Of a stretch of 19,240 nucleotides of DNA, positions 15,678-19,240 are shown in pieces. Within the stretch, counting starts at the first letter, position 1; every line of letters starts with the position of its first letter. A program made the translations under genes and the position numbers. The stretch is from Thiofilum sp039797965 (GTDB lineage: Bacteria; Pseudomonadota; Gammaproteobacteria; Thiotrichales; Thiotrichaceae), in contig JBDKGX010000042.1 of the NCBI GenBank assembly GCA_039797965.1, positions 1 through 19,240 on the forward strand, given 5' to 3'. The notes beneath the pieces were generated by a model. That model had not been told where the DNA came from and searched no databases. It saw nothing but the letters and a program-made list of their open reading frames with translations.

Positions 15678-15701
15678 AAATAAAAAAACTTTACCAGTTT
15701 T
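15678..15701 (-). terminator. Weak hairpin plus T-rich run between the DUF3619-like and DUF3106-like genes
   Basis: On the - strand AAAACT and AGTTTT (15696-15701 and 15685-15690) pair around a 5-base loop, and the sequence continues into a T-rich tract. The stem is short and AT-rich, so it may only attenuate transcription into the last gene. Confidence 0.3.
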
Positions 15702-15707
15702 AGGGTA

Positions 15708-16112
15708 TCAACCATATTCAGCTAATAACCATGTGTATAAATCGAACTGCTCGACTAACTCCAACTCTTCATCACTTGCTAACACAAAATCTAAAGCTGC
15801 TGGCTCTAAAGTATGCAATGTAGCCATTTCTAATGGGGTCACAGGATGAACTGCCAATAATGCTGAGGTATTACCTGAAGGGTTATTCAGTAATGCTATT
15901 GTTAAACAACCTAAAGCTAAGGCAGAAGCCCAATTGATACACCAATGATTAAAACGATTAGGCCTGCTTGCTAAGACCTTATGTCTAGCCTGATTTAAAC
16001 GCGACTGAGTTGCCATGTCTAAACCTTCAGCGGCTGCATCTAGCTCTGACTTTAAAGTTCGAACCAATAGTTCATTATCTGATGATGGCGATTTATTGAC
16101 TGGAGATGTCAT
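15708..16112 (-). CDS. DUF3619-like single-pass membrane protein, probable sigma partner
   Basis: A 134-residue protein with a cytoplasmic-type N-terminal segment (LKSELDAAAEGLDMATQSRLNQARHKVL), one probable membrane segment at about residues 60-80 (WASALALGCLTIALLNN), and a short C-terminal tail ending in ASDEELELVEQFDLYTWLL. The LD..T..RL..AR..AL pattern and the acidic D/E-L-x-[F/Y]-x-W-L tail match DUF3619. The start overlaps the sigma factor stop by 4 bases (ATGA), a typical sigma/anti-sigma arrangement. That it restrains the sigma factor at the membrane is inference; no zinc-finger anti-sigma motif is present. Confidence 0.75.
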   Translation of the reverse strand: MTSPVNKSPSSDNELLVRTLKSELDAAAEGLDMATQSRLNQARHKVLASRPNRFNHWCINWASALALGCLTIALLNNPSGNTSALLAVHPVTPLEMATLHTLEPAALDFVLASDEELELVEQFDLYTWLLAEYG

Positions 16113-16714
16113 GAAAAATCCTCAAGCTTCTCCCGTAAATTATGAACAGCACGCGAATAATGTGTTTTCACACTACCTTCCGAACACTTCATAATTTGAG
16201 CTGTTTGTGTGATGTCATAACCTTCCCACGCTCGTAGAATCAAAGCCTGCTGCTGACGCAAAGGTAATTGCCCTATGACCTGCAACAAACGTCCATTTAA
16301 CTCTTCAACGGCTAATTGTCGTTCTGGTTCTAGAAACACATCCTGTGCTACTAACTCCTCAAGATCGGAATGATCTTCATCATCAGCATCATGATTAAAA
16401 AATACCCGCCAACGATTACGTACTTGCTGACGACGATGCCAATCATTAATCTTACTTTGCAAAATAGTGTGAAACAGTGGCGCCCATTCAGCTTCACTAC
16501 ATTGAGAATAACGCTGTACTAGCTTCAACATAGCCTCTTGAACAATATCAAGAGCTTCTTCAGCATCTTTAGTAGCTAAGCGAGCCACTATAAACGCACG
16601 TTTTTCCACACTTTGCAAAAACTGGTTCATTCTTGCAAGGGTCAATGGAGCATCATCCTGCTGCTCCTGATGCTCTACACGTAGTAGAGCCGTTTTTGAC
16701 TCAGCCAATTTCAT
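16109..16714 (-). CDS. ECF-type RNA polymerase sigma factor
   Basis: A 201-residue sigma-70 family factor with only regions 2 and 4. Region 2 (about residues 27-100) includes FIVARLATKDAEEALDIVQEAMLKLVQRY and PLFHTILQSKINDWHRR; an acidic linker (NHDADDEDHSDLEELV) follows; region 4 (about 140-195) has LPLRQQQALILRAWEGYDITQTA and SEGSVKTHYSRAVHNLRE. Such factors redirect polymerase to a small regulon, often including their own operon. It heads a three-gene group with a DUF3619-like membrane protein and a DUF3106-like exported protein. It is divergent from ypfJ. The inducing signal cannot be deduced. Confidence 0.92.
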   Translation of the reverse strand: MKLAESKTALLRVEHQEQQDDAPLTLARMNQFLQSVEKRAFIVARLATKDAEEALDIVQEAMLKLVQRYSQCSEAEWAPLFHTILQSKINDWHRRQQVRNRWRVFFNHDADDEDHSDLEELVAQDVFLEPERQLAVEELNGRLLQVIGQLPLRQQQALILRAWEGYDITQTAQIMKCSEGSVKTHYSRAVHNLREKLEDFS

Positions 16715-16787
16715 AGTTTATTCCGATCCCTTCATCGCACCACTACCACTGGGAATCACACCGTATAACGTTTTAATTCCACAGCTG

Positions 16788-16848
16788 TTGACAATATCCT
16801 GCCACCCCCGATAAATCTGTGAAATAATGCCCGCCAAATTTCTATAAT
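16788..16848 (+). promoter_or_regulatory. Candidate promoters for the YpfJ-type gene in the divergent region
   Basis: Two alternatives on the + strand: TTGACA (16788-16793) with GATAAA after 16 bases (16810-16815), and a perfect TATAAT (16843-16848) with no good -35, 28 bases before the ATG. I cannot tell which is used. On the - strand GGAATT (16774-16779) resembles an ECF -35 element, but I could not identify a matching -10. Confidence 0.4.
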
Positions 16849-16876
16849 CAGATATCGACCTAGCCGGAGAATTAAG

Positions 16877-17722
16877 ATGCGTTGGAGAAGCGGACGCCAG
16901 AGCAATAATGTGGAAGATAGACGCCAAATAGGCACCGGCGCTAAGGTGGGTGGAATAGGCGTTATTATTATGGCCATCATCGGCTTACTGATGGGGGCTG
17001 ATCCCATGCAAATGCTTGGCATGGTAGGTAATGAGTTTTTAGGCGGCGGTAATCAAACGGTTAGCTCAGGACGAGTAGCAGGTAATGATGAGGAAGCTAA
17101 ATTTGTCTCAACTGTGCTCGCTGATACTGAAGACGTTTGGACTCCAATCTTTAGACAAATGGGCGGTACTTATAACCCACCTAAATTAGTCTTATTCACT
17201 GATCAAATTAACTCAGCCTGTGGTTATTCTTCAGCGGCAACTGGACCTTTTTATTGTCCCGGAGATAATAAAGTTTATATTGATCTGGGCTTTTTTAATG
17301 AACTCAATAATTTAGGTGCCCAAGGTGACTTTGCCCGTGCCTATGTTTTAGGGCATGAAATTGGTCATCATGTTCAAAACGAACTGGGTATTTCTCAACA
17401 AGTTACATCCCTACAACAACGAATGGATGAAGCCAACGCCAATCGTTTATCGGTACTTTTAGAGTTACAAGCCGATTGCTATGCGGGGATATGGGCAAAT
17501 CATGCTCAAAAACAACGCAATATTTTAGAGCAAGGTGATATTGAAGAAGGTTTACAGGCTGCAGCTTCGATTGGAGATGATCGTCTGCAACGTATGTCAG
17601 GTCGCCGCATCAATCCTGATGCCTTTACCCACGGCAGCTCTGCCCAACGGGTGCAATGGTTCAAAACCGGACTACAATACGGTGACCTAAAACGATGTGA
17701 TACGTTCCAAGGCAATCTTTAA
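16877..17722 (+). CDS. ypfJ: YpfJ-type neutral zinc metallopeptidase
   Basis: A 281-residue protein (E. coli YpfJ is 287) of the neutral zinc metallopeptidase family. It opens with MRWRSGRQSNNVEDRRQ, has one membrane segment at about 24-40, then a periplasmic domain with SACGYSSAATGPFYCPGD, YIDLGFF, and the zinc motif HEIGH at 160-164 in VLGHEIGHHVQN; Glu196 in LELQADCYAG is the likely third ligand. The physiological substrate is not known. GGAG lies 7 bases before the ATG. It diverges from the ECF sigma operon, sharing 162 bases, and converges on an aminotransferase gene. A quality-control role in the envelope under that sigma factor is conceivable but only inference. Confidence 0.92.
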   Translation: MRWRSGRQSNNVEDRRQIGTGAKVGGIGVIIMAIIGLLMGADPMQMLGMVGNEFLGGGNQTVSSGRVAGNDEEAKFVSTVLADTEDVWTPIFRQMGGTYNPPKLVLFTDQINSACGYSSAATGPFYCPGDNKVYIDLGFFNELNNLGAQGDFARAYVLGHEIGHHVQNELGISQQVTSLQQRMDEANANRLSVLLELQADCYAGIWANHAQKQRNILEQGDIEEGLQAAASIGDDRLQRMSGRRINPDAFTHGSSAQRVQWFKTGLQYGDLKRCDTFQGNL

Positions 17723-17735
17723 CGCTCTACAGTTA

Positions 17736-17770
17736 TTTAGGAGTACTTAATAGTGGTTAGTACTCCTAAA
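17736..17770. terminator. Perfect hairpin between convergent genes, with AGTACT in both arms
   Basis: Arms TTTAGGAGTACT (17736-17747) and AGTACTCCTAAA (17759-17770) are a perfect 12-bp inverted repeat with an 11-base loop. It lies 14 bases after the ypfJ stop and 6 bases past the stop of the convergent aminotransferase gene, the position of a shared terminator. Neither strand has a T tract after it, so intrinsic termination is doubtful; a transcript-end or DNA-binding role is possible. Confidence 0.6.
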
Positions 17771-17776
17771 CAGCAC

Positions 17777-18949
17777 TCACACCGTAGGTAAATATTTTCT
17801 CAATTGCTCAACGGCTTGCTTGAGGCGCTCAATCTCAGTGGTATATGCAAATCGAATTTTAGTACTCGCTTCAAACTCACCAAAATCAATTCCGGGTGTA
17901 ACCGCCACCCCTGCTTGCTCTAACAAATGTAGACATAAGCTTTGAGCATCATGAGTAAAACGAGCGGCATCAGCATAGATATAAAATGCCCCTGCTGGCT
18001 TAGTATCAATGCTAAAACCTAACTCTTGCAAGGCAGGCAGCAAATAATCACGCCGTGCCTTCAGTACTTGCTTATTGTGCTCCATAATCGCCCGCGCCTC
18101 AGGAGTGAAAGCCGCCAATGCAGCATATTGGGCTGGCGTAGAGGGGCACAAGAATACGTTTTGGGCTAAACGCTCTAAGGCTTCTAACGACCATTCAGGT
18201 GCAACTATCCAGCCTAAACGCCAACCTGTCATACCAAAGTACTTAGAAAAACTATTAATAACCCAAACATCATCCCCTAACGCTAAAGCCGTGTGTTCCT
18301 CACCGTCATATAACAACCCTTGGTAAATTTCATCCACTAATAGCAAACCATTACGTGCTTTAACTGCATCGTAGAGTCCCCTCAGCTCAGTGGAATTTAA
18401 GGCTGTACCTGTAGGATTCGAGGGGCTAGCTAACATCACCATTTTGGTTTTGTCAGTCCAGTACTTTTTAATATCCTCTACAGTTAGTTGATAATTAGTT
18501 TTAGCATAAGCAGGGATGCTGACCGGATTGGCTTCAAATAGCCGTACAAAATGGCGATTACACGGATAGGCAGGATCGGGAATGAGTACTTCATCTTGTG
18601 GATTTAATACAGCGCTTAAGACCAGTTGCAAAGCCCCTGAGGCTCCTGGAGTAATAATAATACGTTTAGGATTAATAACGACACCGAAACGCTCTTGATA
18701 ATACTGCGCAATGCAGGCACGTAGCTCTGGAATACCGCACGCAGGGGTATAACGGGTTTGCCCCTTTTGCAAGGCTTTTAAACCTGCCTCTATAATCGGT
18801 TGTGGCGTTGGGAAATCAGGTTCCCCTACCTCTAAATGAAAAATGTCACGCCCTTGCTCTTGTAATTGCCGTGCTCGCGCTAAAATAGCCATCACATGAA
18901 AAGGTTGGATAGCCGCCATACGAGCTGCAATATTCGCCTGATTCAACAT
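17777..18949 (-). CDS. PLP-dependent aminotransferase, class I/II
   Basis: A 390-residue fold-type I aminotransferase. Visible features: HLEVGEPDFPTPQPI, TRYTPACGIPELR, TPGASGALQLVLSA, SPSNPTGT, DEIYQGL with the PLP-ring Asp, the PLP lysine Lys236 in SFSKYFGMTGWRLGW, and the C-terminal substrate arginine in TKIRFAYTT. It resembles the aspartate/aromatic-type aminotransferases of the I-gamma kind; the amino acid substrate cannot be told from sequence. The ATG at 18949 has only a weak GTGAG upstream, but similarity starts near it. It is divergent from the partial M23 gene, with 47 bases between the starts, so their promoters must overlap. Seven AGTACT copies lie in or next to it. Confidence 0.93.
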   Translation of the reverse strand: MLNQANIAARMAAIQPFHVMAILARARQLQEQGRDIFHLEVGEPDFPTPQPIIEAGLKALQKGQTRYTPACGIPELRACIAQYYQERFGVVINPKRIIITPGASGALQLVLSAVLNPQDEVLIPDPAYPCNRHFVRLFEANPVSIPAYAKTNYQLTVEDIKKYWTDKTKMVMLASPSNPTGTALNSTELRGLYDAVKARNGLLLVDEIYQGLLYDGEEHTALALGDDVWVINSFSKYFGMTGWRLGWIVAPEWSLEALERLAQNVFLCPSTPAQYAALAAFTPEARAIMEHNKQVLKARRDYLLPALQELGFSIDTKPAGAFYIYADAARFTHDAQSLCLHLLEQAGVAVTPGIDFGEFEASTKIRFAYTTEIERLKQAVEQLRKYLPTV

Positions 18950-18996
18950 ACGCTCACTATTTGATGCTTAAAATAAAATAAAAAAGGTATTGTATT

Positions 18997-19240
18997 GTGA
19001 AATATGCCCAATGGTTATTAAGCCTAATTATTTTAATAAGCCCCACTAGCTTACTGGCTTTACCTAAAGCTAATCCTGTTCCAGGTGGTTTAGCTATTAT
19101 CTCATTAGGCAGTGTACAACAACCTCAACCTCAAGCCTATTTTCAAAACAATCCTGTCACAGTTTTAGCTCACCAAGGACAATGGACAGCCTTCGTAGGA
19201 CTACCTCTAGAACTAGAGCCCACACCTCAAGTACTGCAAG
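18997..19240 (+). CDS. N terminus of an exported M23-type peptidase, cut by the window edge
   Basis: An open frame starting at GTG 18997 (AAAAAGG about 9 bases upstream) runs 81 codons to the window end without a stop. Residues 1-22 form a signal peptide (MKYAQWLLSLIILISPTSLL, probable cut after the Ala that follows). The mature start NPVPGGLAIISLGSVQQPQP, then YFQNNPVTVLAHQGQWTAFVGLPLELEP, matches the N-terminal beta domain found before the peptidase domain in one group of M23 metallopeptidases. The catalytic domain lies outside the window, so the assignment rests on this N-terminal domain only. It is divergent from the aminotransferase gene. Confidence 0.75.
   Translation, partial: MKYAQWLLSLIILISPTSLLALPKANPVPGGLAIISLGSVQQPQPQAYFQNNPVTVLAHQGQWTAFVGLPLELEPTPQVLQ

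Larger units (their letters stand above)
37..19235. repeat. Highly iterated palindrome AGTACT
   Basis: By hand count AGTACT occurs about 47 times. Start positions: 37, 421, 443, 1250, 1277, 1928, 2007, 2744, 3225, 3285, 3337, 4165, 4185, 4211, 4273, 4993, 5128, 5187, 5281, 5523, 6318, 7225, 8494, 9032, 9345, 9392, 9445, 10306, 10697, 12641, 13132, 13190, 13393, 13417, 13539, 14200, 14901, 15203, 15387, 17742, 17759, 17861, 18063, 18238, 18460, 18585 and 19230. At about 45% GC some 5-6 would be expected. The one-base variant AGTACA, counted on both strands, is found about 14 times, so the excess is specific to the palindrome. Flanking bases vary; the conserved core is 6 bases. Confidence 0.9.

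Noticed and set aside
16718..17022. Two overlapping - strand frames across the ypfJ 5' end
   Set aside because: They overlap the divergent promoter region and ypfJ; the products show no motif, and ypfJ itself is well supported.
1..19240. Search for CRISPR arrays, tRNAs, rRNAs, insertion sequences or attachment sites
   Set aside because: No regular direct repeats with spacers, no cloverleaf-type sequence, no transposase or integrase motif was seen.

Overview
The window reads as an ordinary chromosomal stretch of a gammaproteobacterium. The evidence is a full ISC iron-sulfur operon in the enterobacterial order including IscX, an RpoS-type sigma factor, an AlaC-type aminotransferase fused into a hom-thrC operon, and an M23 peptidase-anmK pair. 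Base composition looks to be in the mid-40s % GC by eye. A Thiotrichales-like bacterium is my guess from the overall flavour; the sequence alone does not prove it. I see no insertion sequence, phage gene, CRISPR array, tRNA or rRNA.

Layout. 2-2159 (+): the end of an M23 cell-wall endopeptidase overlapping anmK, closed by a 17-bp perfect bidirectional terminator. 2239-8041 (-): iscR-iscS-iscU-iscA-hscB-hscA-fdx-iscX plus a second, diverged iscX copy, with an IscR-type operator over the promoter; cysE (serine O-acetyltransferase) lies just upstream on the same strand with its own promoter, so cysteine supply and iron-sulfur assembly sit side by side. 9048-13002 (-): alaC-like aminotransferase, hom, thrC, tightly spaced. 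13163-13534 (+): a Mth938-domain protein. 13554-14594 (-): rpoS, preceded by about 610 bases without a gene. 15207-16714 (-): an ECF sigma factor, a DUF3619-like membrane protein and an exported DUF3106-like repeat protein. 16877-17722 (+): a YpfJ-type zinc metallopeptidase divergent from that sigma operon. 17777-18949 (-): a second class I/II aminotransferase. 18997-19240 (+): the start of another exported M23 peptidase, cut by the window edge.

The feature that gene content does not explain is the hexamer palindrome AGTACT. I hand-counted about 47 copies in 19.2 kb where base composition predicts roughly 5-6. It occurs in all three codon frames inside genes, in intergenic DNA, over a Shine-Dalgarno, and in both arms of a perfect 12-bp hairpin between two convergent genes. 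It looks like a highly iterated palindrome comparable in kind to HIP1 of cyanobacteria, and is the best candidate here for something undescribed. Secondary points are the duplicated iscX, the 18-residue tandem repeats of the DUF3106-like protein, and the structured region upstream of rpoS.
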